A stretch of DNA of 64,000 nucleotides from Paenibacillus sp. FSL H8-0537 (GCF_038051995.1 NZ_CP150290.1:3028001-3092000); one strand, 5' to 3'. Shown: positions 46,497-55,701, counted from the first letter of the stretch. The notes: generated by a model not told the origin, from the sequence alone. A program made the numbers and translations.

Positions 46497-47288
46497 ATGA
46501 AAAAAAGACTAATGGTCATAACCGCAGTGCTCGTTATCGCCTTGTTCGGCTCCTATTCACTCCGGCATATGAATCAAGCTAAGACATCGGAGACATTCAG
46601 CAGTGCAACGCTCAAGGTTGGTTCCTCGGGCAAGGATGTGTACGAGCTGCAAGGCAGGCTGAAATATCTGGGATATTTCAGCGGGAAAGTAGATGGGCAG
46701 TTTGGAGCAAGCACGAAAAATGCCGTTACCTGGTTCCAATGGAAATTCGGAATGAAGGCGGATGGGGTGGTCGGGGCTTCGACAAAGCTGAAGCTTTGGG
46801 AAGCGACCAAAGCTTGGAAGCCGACAGCAGCAGCAGATTCGTCGTCCACACAAGCTGGTTCGGGGAATACAGCTGCTCCTAGCAATGGCGGCGGAGGTGG
46901 AAGCTCGCTTTCCAAGTCCAACAAGCTGGGTCTCAGCGCCAATGATTTGAAGCTGATGGCGAACGCCGTATACGGGGAATCTAGAGGCGAACCCTATGTA
47001 GGGCAAATAGCCGTTGCAGCGGTCATTCTAAATCGACTGCAATCAACTAGCTTTCCGAATTCGATTTCGGGCGTTATTTTTCAGCCGGGTGCCTTTACCG
47101 CGGTAGCGGATGGCCAAATTTGGCTGACGCCAAATGAAACAGCTAGCCGTGCGGTTATGGATGCGATAAACGGCCAGGACCCTTCAAATGGCTGTTTGTA
47201 TTATTTTAATCCAGAAACGGCAACCTCGAAGTGGATATGGACTAGGCCTCAAGTGAAAACGATAGGCAAGCACATTTTTTGCATGTAG
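46497..47288 (+). CDS. sleB: Spore cortex-lytic enzyme SleB
   Basis: Lytic transglycosylase that degrades cortex peptidoglycan at germination. The 263-residue protein has a signal/anchor segment (residues 3-20), a peptidoglycan-binding domain (about 38-98, YELQGRLKYLGYFSGKVDGQFG), a Ser/Gly/Ala linker (about 107-145) and a hydrolase-2 domain with catalytic-type Glu in VYGESRGEPYVGQIAVAAVILNR split over usual spacing. No ypeB follows; instead comes ymfF. A sigma-G promoter and its own terminator make it a single-gene unit. Confidence 0.92.
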   Translation: MKKRLMVITAVLVIALFGSYSLRHMNQAKTSETFSSATLKVGSSGKDVYELQGRLKYLGYFSGKVDGQFGASTKNAVTWFQWKFGMKADGVVGASTKLKLWEATKAWKPTAAADSSSTQAGSGNTAAPSNGGGGGSSLSKSNKLGLSANDLKLMANAVYGESRGEPYVGQIAVAAVILNRLQSTSFPNSISGVIFQPGAFTAVADGQIWLTPNETASRAVMDAINGQDPSNGCLYYFNPETATSKWIWTRPQVKTIGKHIFCM

Positions 47289-47297
47289 CGCCTGTAC

Positions 47298-47345
47298 AGA
47301 AGCAACCGTTCTGCCTTAACGCAGCTCTGGTTGCTTCTTCCTTTT
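47298..47345 (+). terminator. terminator after sleB
   Basis: AGAAGCAACC (47298-47307) pairs with GGTTGCTTCT (47329-47338), perfect 10 bp, followed by TCCTTTTC. A second small inverted repeat AAGCATA-GTACGT-TATGCTT lies at 47397-47416. Confidence 0.8.
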
Positions 47346-47457
47346 CGCATCGGTTAGAATGGTATAGGATACTTGAAATTGGAATACATTTACTTGAAGC
47401 ATAGTACGTTATGCTTTTCGTATGCATAAAAATTTAGTTTGGAAGGAGCTAGCGAAG

Positions 47458-48732
47458 GTGACACTTTTCGAAAGAGGACAATTTGGTCGAATACGGCTGC
47501 ATGTGCTGCCTACTAAGCGTTTCAAGACGTTCGCGATTTCCTTGTTTGCCGGGCGTGTGCTTGCAGAAGATACGGTTACAGAGACAGCTCTTATTCCTTT
47601 TGTGCTGCGCAGAGGGACGGCGGCGACGCCTGAGACGAAAGCATTTCGCGAGCGACTCGATGATTTGTACGGTGCCGGCTTCGGCTTTGATGTATATAAG
47701 CGTGGAGATTCTCAAATCGTCCAATTCCGCATGGATGTCATTAACGATCAATTCGTAGCCGCGGACACGCCGCTGCTTGCTGCGTCATTGGGACTGCTTG
47801 GCGAGGTGCTGACCGAGCCTTTGCTCGAAAATGGCGCATTCAGCCGTAAATATGTCGATGCGGAAAAAGTGACGCTCACGAAACGGCTGGAGTCAATCGT
47901 CAATGATAAAATCCGCTATGCTGCTGAGCGATGCGTTGAAGAAATGTGCGCGAATGAGCCTTATCGGCTGCATCCGCTTGGCAAGCTTGCTGCGATTGAA
48001 GGGATAACCCCTGAATCACTCCATAAGCAATACAAGACATGGCTTGGGGAAGCGGCGCTCGATTTGTACGTAGTTGGCGATACTACGCTTGAGGAAGTGA
48101 CAGCTTACGTACGTGATGCGTTTAAGCTGGCTGACGGAGCAGCGGCGAGCTATCCAGCGGCAGACGTTACTCATCAGGTGCGCGAGGTTCATACGGTTGT
48201 AGAGCGAATGGATGTGACTCAAGGGAAGCTGAATTTGGGTCTGCGTACAGGTGTCGCTTATGGGGATGATGATTATGCGGCAGCTCTTATGTATAATGGT
48301 GTGCTCGGCGGATACCCGCACTCCAAGCTGTTTTTGAATGTGCGCGAGAAGGAAAGCCTGGCTTATTATGCCGCTTCCCGTCTGGATGGACATAAAGGCA
48401 TATGCACGGTGCAGTCAGGCATCGAAATCGAGAACTATGAGAAAGCGGTCAAAATTATTCGCGAGCAGCTTGAGAGCATGCGTCAAGGCGTGCTGTCCGA
48501 GCTTGAAATGAGCCAGACGAAAGCAATGATAGCGAACCATCTGCGCGAGCTTCAGGATTCTGCTTATGAAATGATCGCTTACGATTTTAATGCGGTGCTG
48601 TCCGGCAAGGAAAGAAGCGCCGAGAAGCTGCTTGAGCAGGTGCAGGCTGTTACCGCTGCTGATATTGTCAGAGTCGCACAAAATGTGCAGCTCGATACGA
48701 TTTATTATTTGCGTGATCGGAAGGAGGCGTAA
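47458..48732 (+). CDS. ymfF: M16-like protein without zinc motif (YmfF)
   Basis: 424-residue member of the M16 peptidase fold that lacks the HxxEH zinc site; at its place the sequence is FVLRRGTAATPETKAFRERLDDLYGAG over the usual region. It keeps fold marks such as LGGYPHSKLFLNVREKESLAYYAASR in the second half (with a V before LGG). The GTG at 47458 follows GGAAGGAGC; an upstream ATG at 47422 has no ribosome site. It is followed closely by ymfH, an intact M16 protein, suggesting a two-subunit protease like the mitochondrial processing peptidase. Confidence 0.88.
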   Translation: MTLFERGQFGRIRLHVLPTKRFKTFAISLFAGRVLAEDTVTETALIPFVLRRGTAATPETKAFRERLDDLYGAGFGFDVYKRGDSQIVQFRMDVINDQFVAADTPLLAASLGLLGEVLTEPLLENGAFSRKYVDAEKVTLTKRLESIVNDKIRYAAERCVEEMCANEPYRLHPLGKLAAIEGITPESLHKQYKTWLGEAALDLYVVGDTTLEEVTAYVRDAFKLADGAAASYPAADVTHQVREVHTVVERMDVTQGKLNLGLRTGVAYGDDDYAAALMYNGVLGGYPHSKLFLNVREKESLAYYAASRLDGHKGICTVQSGIEIENYEKAVKIIREQLESMRQGVLSELEMSQTKAMIANHLRELQDSAYEMIAYDFNAVLSGKERSAEKLLEQVQAVTAADIVRVAQNVQLDTIYYLRDRKEA

Positions 48733-48737
48733 CCACC

Positions 48738-50024
48738 GTGCAACCATTGGAATATAAGGGCGTGCAGGAGACGCTTTATCGTGAAGTGCTGGATAATGGA
48801 CTTGAAGTCATAGTGCTGCCTAAAGAGGGCTTTCATAAAACATACGCTACATTTTCCACGAAATACGGCTCAGTAGATAATTGGTTCGCAGTCGGCGAAG
48901 GGGAAGCGGTCAAAGTGCCGGACGGAATTGCTCACTTTTTGGAGCATAAAATGTTCGAGGAGCCGACGGGCGATATTTTTGCTACGTTTGCGTCCCAAGG
49001 CGCTTCTGCTAATGCTTTCACAAGCTTCGACCGCACGGTATATTTGTTTTCGGCGACGGAGCAAATTCCTGCCAACCTGGAGACGCTCATTAATTTTGTG
49101 CAAAATCCTTATTTCACCGATACGAATGTGGACAAGGAAAAAGGCATTATTGAGCAGGAAATCAATATGTACAAGGATAATGCCGACTGGCGCGTTTATT
49201 TTGGGCTCATTGATGCGCTGTACCATTCCCATCCGGTTCATATTGATATTGCCGGCACTGTGGAGTCGATTTATCAAATTGACAAGGAAACGCTGTACCA
49301 ATGCTATGAAACCTTTTATCACCCATCCAATATGCTGCTGTTCGTCGTTGGCGGCGTAGATGCGAAGGAAGTATTTGATCTTGTAAGGAACAATCAGGCA
49401 GCCAAAAACTTCAAGCAGCAAGGCGTAATTCGCCGCTTGTTTGAGGAAGAGCCGACTTCGGTCAAAACACCGCATAAAGTAACGAAGCTTCCGGTATCGC
49501 TGCCGAAATGCATGTTTGGCTTTAAGGAGAAAAATACGGGGTTATCCAATGAGCAACTGCTGCGTCAGGAAGTTACTTCCAAGCTGATGCTCGATGTTTT
49601 GTTCGGACCGAGCTCAGCTTTGTATGAAGAGCTCTATGAAAGTCAGCTCATATCCGATTCCTTTGGAACCGAATATAATGCAAATCCAGGCTATGCGTTC
49701 TCGGTACTTGGCGGAGATACGCCAGATCCAGAGCAGCTACTTGCTCGTGTTAAGGCTGCTATTGAGCAGGCGTTAGAAAACGGACTGGATGAAATCGCCT
49801 TTGAACGCTCTAAAAGGAAAAAAATCGGCGGTTATTTGCGGATGCTGAACTCCCCTGAATCCATCGCTGGCGAATTTACGCGCTACCGCTTCCGGGATAG
49901 TGACATGTTTGATGTGCTGCCATTGTATGAAAGCTGTACGCTTGAGCAGGCGAATGAGCGTCTGCGTGAGCATTTTGATTTTAATCAGCTGGCGGTATCG
50001 GTAGTGGAGAAGCCTGAGGCGTGA
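48738..50024 (+). CDS. ymfH: M16-family zinc peptidase (YmfH)
   Basis: 428-residue M16 peptidase with an intact HFLEH motif (residues 66-70) and the downstream EQEINMYKDNADWR segment that provides the third zinc ligand. GTG start at 48738, five bases after ymfF, with AAGGAGG inside the ymfF end. Its stop overlaps ymfI by four bases. Pairing with the degenerate YmfF suggests a heterodimer; the substrate is unknown. Confidence 0.92.
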   Translation: MQPLEYKGVQETLYREVLDNGLEVIVLPKEGFHKTYATFSTKYGSVDNWFAVGEGEAVKVPDGIAHFLEHKMFEEPTGDIFATFASQGASANAFTSFDRTVYLFSATEQIPANLETLINFVQNPYFTDTNVDKEKGIIEQEINMYKDNADWRVYFGLIDALYHSHPVHIDIAGTVESIYQIDKETLYQCYETFYHPSNMLLFVVGGVDAKEVFDLVRNNQAAKNFKQQGVIRRLFEEEPTSVKTPHKVTKLPVSLPKCMFGFKEKNTGLSNEQLLRQEVTSKLMLDVLFGPSSALYEELYESQLISDSFGTEYNANPGYAFSVLGGDTPDPEQLLARVKAAIEQALENGLDEIAFERSKRKKIGGYLRMLNSPESIAGEFTRYRFRDSDMFDVLPLYESCTLEQANERLREHFDFNQLAVSVVEKPEA

Positions 50025-50767
50025 AGACGCTTGGGGAGATGACAGTGCTTATTACAGGGGGAAGCCGTGGCATCGGCGCCGCAATTGCGCGGCGCTTCGC
50101 GGCAGAAGGCATGAATGTCGTCATCCATTATTTGAATGCCCATGAGGCGGCAAATGAAACTGCGAGGGAATGCTTGCAGCTTGGCGGAGATGCGATGACC
50201 ATTACCGCTGATTTGCGCTCCAAGGAGCAGCTGCTGCGCATGCGAGACAAGCTTGAGGCGCATAACCGAATGCCTGATATACTCGTCAATAATGGCGGTA
50301 TTGCGCATTACGGCATGCTGATGGACGTAACGGAGGAAGTATGGGACGACCTGATGGCCGTCAATCTCAAGGGAATGTTTTTGTGCAGCCAAATTTTTAT
50401 GCCGCGCATGATCGAAAATCGTTTTGGCCGAATCATTAATGTATCTTCCGTTTGGGGGATATCGGGCGCCTCCTGTGAAGTGCTGTATTCCACCTCCAAG
50501 GGAGGAATGAACGCTTTTACGAAAGCTTTGGCTAAGGAATTGGCTCCGTCGGGCGTTACGGTCAACGCGGTTGCCCCAGGTGCGGTCAACACGGAGATGA
50601 TGGATGGGTTTAATGAGGATGAGAAAACAGCGCTGGAGCAGGAAATTCCGCTGGGCCGTCTTGGCCAGCCGGATGAAGTCGCTTCGCTCGTTTATTTTCT
50701 TTCCCTGCCGGAATCCTCCTACATTACTGGCCAAGTCATCAGCCCTAATGGCGGCTGGCATACGTAA
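50021..50767 (+). CDS. ymfI: Short-chain dehydrogenase/reductase (YmfI, FabG-like)
   Basis: 248-residue NAD(P)-dependent oxidoreductase of the classical SDR family: TGGSRGIG cofactor motif, NNGG, the catalytic Ser in NVSSVWG, Tyr-x3-Lys in YSTSK and VNAVAPGAV. It resembles 3-oxoacyl-ACP reductases but the substrate cannot be read from sequence. GTG start overlaps the ymfH stop. An ATG at 50039 is in frame but its GGGGAG abuts it directly, so I keep the GTG. Confidence 0.88.
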   Translation: MKTLGEMTVLITGGSRGIGAAIARRFAAEGMNVVIHYLNAHEAANETARECLQLGGDAMTITADLRSKEQLLRMRDKLEAHNRMPDILVNNGGIAHYGMLMDVTEEVWDDLMAVNLKGMFLCSQIFMPRMIENRFGRIINVSSVWGISGASCEVLYSTSKGGMNAFTKALAKELAPSGVTVNAVAPGAVNTEMMDGFNEDEKTALEQEIPLGRLGQPDEVASLVYFLSLPESSYITGQVISPNGGWHT

Positions 50768-50873
50768 GGCGAAATGCTGTTTTTTGATGTCGCAACCTCC
50801 GCATAATCTGCCTCTTATCGAAGCAGAATAATGACTGTTGATGATTCTTCACAACACAAGGAGGCGAAGGAAA

Positions 50874-51125
50874 ATGTCAACCGTTCTTACAAACTTCGAT
50901 ACGTGGAAGCAGTTTTTGGCTGACAAGGTCCAGCATGCGAAGCAAATCGGTATGGACGACGAGTCTATAGCGAAACTGGCCTTCGAAATCGGTTCTTTTC
51001 TCGATGAAAAGGTCGATCCGAAAAATGAGGAGCAGCGCGTATTAAAGGAGCTGTGGGATGCAGGCGACGATTCCGAGCGCAAAGTTCTAGCCCGTCTCAT
51101 GTTCAAGCTGGTACAAAAGGCGTAA
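50874..51125 (+). CDS. ymfJ: DUF3243 protein YmfJ
   Basis: 83-residue soluble, mostly helical protein of unknown function, family DUF3243, recognised from DTWKQFLADKVQHAKQIGMDDESIAKLAFEIG-type sequence (conserved core quoted in parts) and its place between ymfI and ymfK. ATG at 50874 follows AAGGAGG; an earlier in-frame ATG at 50838 has none. A long hairpin ends the ymfF-ymfJ group. Confidence 0.85.
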   Translation: MSTVLTNFDTWKQFLADKVQHAKQIGMDDESIAKLAFEIGSFLDEKVDPKNEEQRVLKELWDAGDDSERKVLARLMFKLVQKA

Positions 51126-51138
51126 TTCGCTACATGTT

Positions 51139-51179
51139 ATTCGCAGAAAAGCCTCCCGCACGGAGGCTTTTCTGCGAAT
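51139..51179. terminator. 18-bp perfect hairpin after ymfJ
   Basis: ATTCGCAGAAAAGCCTCC (51139-51156), loop CGCAC, and its exact reverse complement (51162-51179). The inner part ends GGAGGCTTTTCTG, a standard terminator on the plus strand, and the symmetrical AAAA tract makes it work on the minus strand as well. Confidence 0.85.
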
Positions 51180-51233
51180 ATGAATAATAAATGCTGCAAT
51201 GGCCACAACCTTTTCAATAGTTTTGATGTGAGG

Positions 51234-51262
51234 TTGCAGGATTGTGGCGAAAATTGTAGAAT
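51234..51262 (+). promoter_or_regulatory. probable promoter of ymfK-rodZ
   Basis: TTGCAG (51234-51239), 17 bp, TAGAAT (51257-51262). Confidence 0.5.
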
Positions 51263-51285
51263 AAGATTTTGACGGACAACTGGAT

Positions 51286-52089
51286 ATGTATGGTCAACAA
51301 TGTGCTGGGATGGTGATTAGGCTGGAATCAAAACAATGGTATATGGAATATAAGATACATAAGAATAGGCCAGGCTTGCTCGGTGATATAGCTTCTTTGC
51401 TTGGTATGCTGGAAGTAAATATAATGACGATTAACGGTGTGGAAGACCGGACGCGCGGCATGCTGCTGCAAACCGATGATGAAGAAAAAATCGTGCTGCT
51501 AGGCAAAATGCTGAAAAAGGTTGATAACATTACAGTGAACAAGCTGCGTACGCCAACCATCGTAGACATTTTGGCTGTGCGCCATGGAAGATATATCGAA
51601 CGTGATTCTGACGATCGCAAAACATTCCGTTTCACACGGGATGAGCTTGGTATTCTCGTTGATTTTCTTGGCGAAGTGTTTAAACGTGAAGGCAATCAGG
51701 TTATAGGTTTACGTGGCATGCCGCGTGTAGGAAAAACGGAATCCATCATCGCTGGCAGCGTATGCTCTAATAAACGGTGGGCGTTTGTTTCTTCTACGCT
51801 TCTCCGCCAAACGGTAAGAAGCCAGCTGTCGGAAGAAGAAATGAACGAAAATAATATTTTCATCATCGACGGCATTGTGAGCACGATTCGTTCCAATGAG
51901 CGCCATCATGCCTTGCTGCAGGAAATTATGGCTATGCCTTCGACGAAGGTCATTGAGCATCCCGATATTTTTATTAAAGAATCCCAATACGATCACAGCC
52001 ATTTTGATATTATAATAGAGCTGCGCAATACGCCGGATGAGGAAATATCGTACGAATCGTTCACAGCAAATTACTCGGATGATTTTTAA
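51286..52089 (+). CDS. ymfK: DUF3388 protein YmfK (ACT domain plus P-loop)
   Basis: 267-residue protein of unknown function. The N-terminal part is ACT-like (YKIHKNRPGLLGDIASLLGM and VNIMTINGVEDRTRG). The C-terminal part has a P-loop-like GMPRVGKTES around residue 143-152 and IFIIDGIVSTIRS, suggesting nucleotide binding. The start is uncertain: ATG at 51286, ATG at 51310 and ATG at 51343 are in frame and none has a strong ribosome site; conserved sequence begins about 51343. Followed by rodZ, as in Bacillus. Confidence 0.8.
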   Translation: MYGQQCAGMVIRLESKQWYMEYKIHKNRPGLLGDIASLLGMLEVNIMTINGVEDRTRGMLLQTDDEEKIVLLGKMLKKVDNITVNKLRTPTIVDILAVRHGRYIERDSDDRKTFRFTRDELGILVDFLGEVFKREGNQVIGLRGMPRVGKTESIIAGSVCSNKRWAFVSSTLLRQTVRSQLSEEEMNENNIFIIDGIVSTIRSNERHHALLQEIMAMPSTKVIEHPDIFIKESQYDHSHFDIIIELRNTPDEEISYESFTANYSDDF

Positions 52090-52109
52090 GCTGAAAGGAG
52101 GAAGCAGGC

Positions 52110-53009
52110 ATGTCTAATCTTGGAGCGCTGCTCCGCAAGGCGCGTGAAGAACGCGGGCTGACGCTTGACGATATTCAGGAAACGACGAAAATTCGCAAAC
52201 GCTACCTCGAAGCCATTGAAACCGGCGATCACAGCGTGCTGCCGGGAAGCTTCTATTTACGGGCCTTCGTGAAAAATTATTGCGAGGCTGTAGGACTTGA
52301 TACCGAAGAGGTGCTGCGCCTGCACGAGAAGGAAGTACCGAATACCATTACAGAGACGTTAACGGAGCCCGTTACGACAAGGCCGCCCAGACGCGTACAG
52401 TCTGTCGGCTCTGACCGTATTGGCAAGCTAGGCTTTAATGTGATGATGTGGTCATTTTTGATTTTGATTGTGGCGGTCGTATGGATTTTTGTCATAAATC
52501 AAAAAGACAAACCGTCTGATATGATCGATCAAGGAACGAAAATTACCGATGAATCTGCGCCGCCTACGCCGACACCGGAAGCTGGAGCGACAACGGGCGC
52601 TGTTGCACCTACTGTTACTCCATCTCCTACACCGACGATTCAGGAGGATGTGACGGTTACTTTTTCATCGAAAATCGGCAAGGTAGACCATTATGACGTA
52701 GGTCCAGGAACAGCCGTTCACAAGCTGGAAATCAAGGTCGCTGGCGGAAAAAGCTGGATGGAAGTTCGCGAAGGTGGATCTAAGGGCAGCGCGCTGCTAT
52801 CAGAAAATGCAAACGACGGCTCTACGCTGAACTTTGAATTGACGCAGCCGTTATATATTAACGTGGGCCGCGCCGATCTGGTCACGATTTCAGTTGATGG
52901 CGTGCTTGTTCCAGATGGGGATCGGGCAGGCTCGAAAAAAATTCAGCTGAATCCGGCGGCATCGGCGAATGCAGGCAGTCCGGAAGCGACTGTCTCGGCT
53001 ACGCCGTAA
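52110..53009 (+). CDS. rodZ: RodZ-family cell-shape protein (YmfM)
   Basis: Membrane protein linking MreB filaments to the elongation machinery. The 299-residue product has an N-terminal helix-turn-helix (residues 1-75, LRKAREERGLTLDDIQETTKIRKRYLEAIE in parts), one membrane helix (about 110-132), a Thr/Pro-rich linker (about 150-175) and a C-terminal DUF4115 beta domain. AAAGGAGG upstream; 20 bases after ymfK. Upstream of pgsA, as in Bacillus. Confidence 0.9.
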   Translation: MSNLGALLRKAREERGLTLDDIQETTKIRKRYLEAIETGDHSVLPGSFYLRAFVKNYCEAVGLDTEEVLRLHEKEVPNTITETLTEPVTTRPPRRVQSVGSDRIGKLGFNVMMWSFLILIVAVVWIFVINQKDKPSDMIDQGTKITDESAPPTPTPEAGATTGAVAPTVTPSPTPTIQEDVTVTFSSKIGKVDHYDVGPGTAVHKLEIKVAGGKSWMEVREGGSKGSALLSENANDGSTLNFELTQPLYINVGRADLVTISVDGVLVPDGDRAGSKKIQLNPAASANAGSPEATVSATP

Positions 53010-53046
53010 CAGTGATTAAAGCTATTTTATAGGGGAGTGGAGTTAC

Positions 53047-53538
53047 ATGTCTTCAGAAAGTTCATTTGATATTGTGTCCAAGGTGGACATGCAGGAGCTA
53101 AACAATGCGATTCAGCAGGCGGAGCGTGAAATCGAGACGCGCTTTGATTTTAAAGGAAGCAAGAGCAGCATTAAGCTTGAAAATGAAGAGCTGGTTCTCG
53201 TTTCTGACGATGAATACAGACTCAACAGCGTTATTGATATTTTGCAATCGAAAATGATTAAACGCGGCGTGCCGATCAAAAATATGGATTACGGCAAAAT
53301 TCAGTCGGCTTCGGCGAATACCGTTCGCCAGCATGTTAAGCTCAAGCAGGGCATCGATCAGGAGCACTCCAAGAAAATTAATATTTTGATTCGCGATTCG
53401 AAGCTAAAAGTGAAAAGCCTGATTCAAGGTGACCAAATTCGCGTAAGCGGCAAAAGCCGCGACGACTTGCAAGCCGTTATGAATTTACTGCGCGGTGCTA
53501 ATTTGCCGATTGAGCTGCAATTCACAAATTATCGTTAA
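53047..53538 (+). CDS. yajQ: YajQ-family nucleotide-binding protein
   Basis: 163-residue two-domain protein of the YajQ/DUF520 family; a Xanthomonas member binds cyclic di-GMP, but the role in Gram-positives is open. Family marks are [32 protein letters not shown] and the end [24 protein letters not shown] upstream. It lies between rodZ and pgsA. Confidence 0.93.
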   Translation: MSSESSFDIVSKVDMQELNNAIQQAEREIETRFDFKGSKSSIKLENEELVLVSDDEYRLNSVIDILQSKMIKRGVPIKNMDYGKIQSASANTVRQHVKLKQGIDQEHSKKINILIRDSKLKVKSLIQGDQIRVSGKSRDDLQAVMNLLRGANLPIELQFTNYR

Positions 53539-53619
53539 CCGGATGTGACGGTATAGAGGTCCTCTTTTTTCGCTGTTTGGCGGGAGAAGGGGGCTTTGTT
53601 ACACCTGTTTTTCTTCATT

Positions 53620-53649
53620 TTGACACCAGATTAAGCAATGTATTATACT
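53620..53649 (+). promoter_or_regulatory. sigma-A promoter of pgsA
   Basis: Perfect TTGACA (53620-53625), 18 bp, TATACT (53644-53649). The leader is about 110 nt and contains a short open frame. Confidence 0.7.
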
Positions 53650-53689
53650 TGGTAAGATAGTTTCGCGGAAGGGATCTGGGGAGACGCAG

Positions 53690-53785
53690 ATGACAGAACA
53701 GGTGAGTGTAATAACGCGCAATGGCAGGATGGCAGGACAGATTTTGTTTTATTCGGGGAGGAAAAGGCATGAATCTCGCCAATAA
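53690..53785 (+). CDS. possible leader peptide overlapping pgsA
   Basis: A 31-codon frame, beginning MTEQVSVITRNG and ending HESRQ, starts at ATG 53690 with GGGGAG six bases upstream and stops at 53785, 17 bases inside pgsA in another frame. A good ribosome site directly after the promoter makes translation plausible. It may couple or tune pgsA translation. It is not recognised as a family and could be chance. Confidence 0.35.
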   Translation: MTEQVSVITRNGRMAGQILFYSGRKRHESRQ

Positions 53786-54344
53786 AATTACGCTGGTTAG
53801 AATTATTTTAGTGCCAATTATTATGGTTTTCCTACTCGTTAATATGAATGTGGGCTCAGTTGTATTTGATGACTATTCCATTACATATAACCAGATTATT
53901 GCGGCAATTATTTTTATTGTGGCAGCGAGTACGGACGGTTTGGACGGGTATATCGCCCGCAAGAACAAAATTGTAACCAATTTGGGCAAGCTTCTTGATC
54001 CACTCGCTGACAAGCTGCTTGTTGCGGCTGTACTGATTTCACTGGTGGAGATGGATAAGCTGGCTGGCTGGATTGCCATCCTAATTATTAGCCGTGAATT
54101 CGCTGTTACGGGACTTCGCCAAATTGCGCTGCTTGAGGGCAGTGTTATGGCGGCTAGCAAATGGGGCAAGTGGAAAACAGCTATACAAATTACGATGATT
54201 ATATCGCTTTTGCTTAACAATTTCCCGTTCGCCTTCATCTCGTTTCCATTCGATTTGATTGCAAGCTGGGTCGCAGTTGCGATTACGCTCTATTCCGGGA
54301 TTGATTATTTTGTGAAAAATAAACATTTAATACCGGTAGAATAA
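53769..54344 (+). CDS. pgsA: CDP-diacylglycerol-glycerol-3-phosphate 3-phosphatidyltransferase
   Basis: Makes phosphatidylglycerol phosphate from CDP-diacylglycerol, the product of CdsA. The 191-residue membrane protein has the CDP-alcohol phosphotransferase motif DGLDGYIARK...GKLLDPLADK with all Asp ligands. ATG at 53769 follows GGGGAGGAAAAGG; the frame from 53721 has no such site. It is followed by a terminator and cinA. Confidence 0.95.
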   Translation: MNLANKITLVRIILVPIIMVFLLVNMNVGSVVFDDYSITYNQIIAAIIFIVAASTDGLDGYIARKNKIVTNLGKLLDPLADKLLVAAVLISLVEMDKLAGWIAILIISREFAVTGLRQIALLEGSVMAASKWGKWKTAIQITMIISLLLNNFPFAFISFPFDLIASWVAVAITLYSGIDYFVKNKHLIPVE

Positions 54345-54371
54345 CGATGAAACGCGCTATGCCGTTTTTTG

Positions 54372-54406
54372 AAAAGCATCTTCCCTGTTTCGGGGAGGAT
54401 GCTTTT
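54372..54406 (+). terminator. terminator after pgsA
   Basis: AAAAGCATC (54372-54380) pairs with GATGCTTTT (54398-54406), with inner TCCC/GGGGA pairing. Confidence 0.75.
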
Positions 54407-54453
54407 GCTTACCGAATTATAGCGCTGCCATTACCTAAAGGAGGATGAATAGC

Positions 54454-55701
54454 ATGAAAGCAGAGATTATAGCAGTAGGTACTGAATTGCTGCTTGGACA
54501 GATTGTAAATACAAATGCACAGTATTTGTCCCAAGAGCTGGCTGGGCTAGGTATAGATGTATATTTTCAATCGGTAGTCGGAGACAACCCAGAACGTATT
54601 CGCAAAGCGATTGTAACCGCGAGAGAACGCGCCGACTTGCTCGTGTTTACCGGAGGCTTAGGACCTACGCTTGATGATTTGACGAAGGATGTGCTGGCTG
54701 CTTATTTGAACCGCGGTTTGTCCTTGCACAAGCCTTCTATGGATAAAATCGAGGAGCTGTTCAGCTCAAGAGGCATGCATATGGTCGAAAGCAATCGCAG
54801 ACAGGCATTGTCTATCGATGGCAGCGTGGCGCTGCACAATGCGGCGGGTCTTGCCGTAGGCAACGCCCTGACAGAGGATGGCACGCATTACATGCTGCTG
54901 CCTGGGCCTCCTAGGGAAATGAAGCCGATGATTGACGGGCCGGGCAAGGAATGGCTGCTGACGCTTCTGGGACACGAGCAGCCGCTTTATTCGCGTTTGC
55001 TTAAGTTCGCTGGCATTGGGGAGTCCAACTTGGAGGCTAAGCTTCTAGATTTAATTGAAGCACAGGTTGATCCGACAATTGCTCCTTATGCGAAGGAAGG
55101 CGAGGTAGCTATTCGTGTTTCTACGAAAGCGGCAACGCAGGCAGAGGCTGACAGCAAGATAGATGCGACAGTGGAACAGATTATTGAACGCATTGGAGAG
55201 CATCTGTATGCCCAAGAAGACATTCCACTGGAGGAGGCGGTCATAAGACTGCTTCGTGCGAGCAGACGCAAGCTGGCCAGTGCTGAGAGCTGCAGCGGTG
55301 GTCTGTTAGCTGAGCTGATTACGAGCGTTCCAGGAAGCAGTGGGGAATATACGGGCGGCGTTGTAACGTATACGAATGAGATGAAGCATGCGCTGCTTGG
55401 CATACCTTTGGCACAGCTAGAGGGCGAAGGGGCCCCTGGGGCGATCAGCGAATCGACAGCTGCGTTAATGGCTGAGCGGATACAGCAGCTTGCAGACAGC
55501 GACTTCGGCGCGTCCATAACAGGTGTGGCAGGACCCGCGGAAAGCGAAGGCAAGCCTGTAGGACTTGTTTATATAGCTATTGCCGAGCGTGGTAAGGAGA
55601 CGGCGGTTTATCCGCTGCAATTAAGCGGCAGCCGGACGATTATTCGCGTACGTGCTGTAAAAACGCTGCTGTACCGTTTGTGGCTTGCTATCCAGAACTA
55701 A
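54454..55701 (+). CDS. cinA: CinA, nicotinamide-nucleotide amidase/competence protein
   Basis: 415-residue two-domain protein: an N-terminal MoCF-like domain (AEIIAVGTELLLGQIVNTNAQYL, TGGLGPTLDDLTKD, LPGPPREMKPM) with ADP-ribose pyrophosphatase activity in relatives, and a C-terminal NMN deamidase domain (SAESCSGGLLAELIT with a preceding A, SITGVAGPA). Usual full length. ATG at 54454 is nine bases after AAGGAGG; ATG at 54445 abuts that site. It precedes recA, as in many Firmicutes, but here a terminator and a separate recA promoter lie between. Confidence 0.94.
   Translation: MKAEIIAVGTELLLGQIVNTNAQYLSQELAGLGIDVYFQSVVGDNPERIRKAIVTARERADLLVFTGGLGPTLDDLTKDVLAAYLNRGLSLHKPSMDKIEELFSSRGMHMVESNRRQALSIDGSVALHNAAGLAVGNALTEDGTHYMLLPGPPREMKPMIDGPGKEWLLTLLGHEQPLYSRLLKFAGIGESNLEAKLLDLIEAQVDPTIAPYAKEGEVAIRVSTKAATQAEADSKIDATVEQIIERIGEHLYAQEDIPLEEAVIRLLRASRRKLASAESCSGGLLAELITSVPGSSGEYTGGVVTYTNEMKHALLGIPLAQLEGEGAPGAISESTAALMAERIQQLADSDFGASITGVAGPAESEGKPVGLVYIAIAERGKETAVYPLQLSGSRTIIRVRAVKTLLYRLWLAIQN

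Noticed and set aside
47397..47416. Operator before ymfF (AAGCATA-GTACGT-TATGCTT)
   Set aside because: A single 7-bp inverted repeat without a supporting promoter; could equally be a small RNA hairpin.
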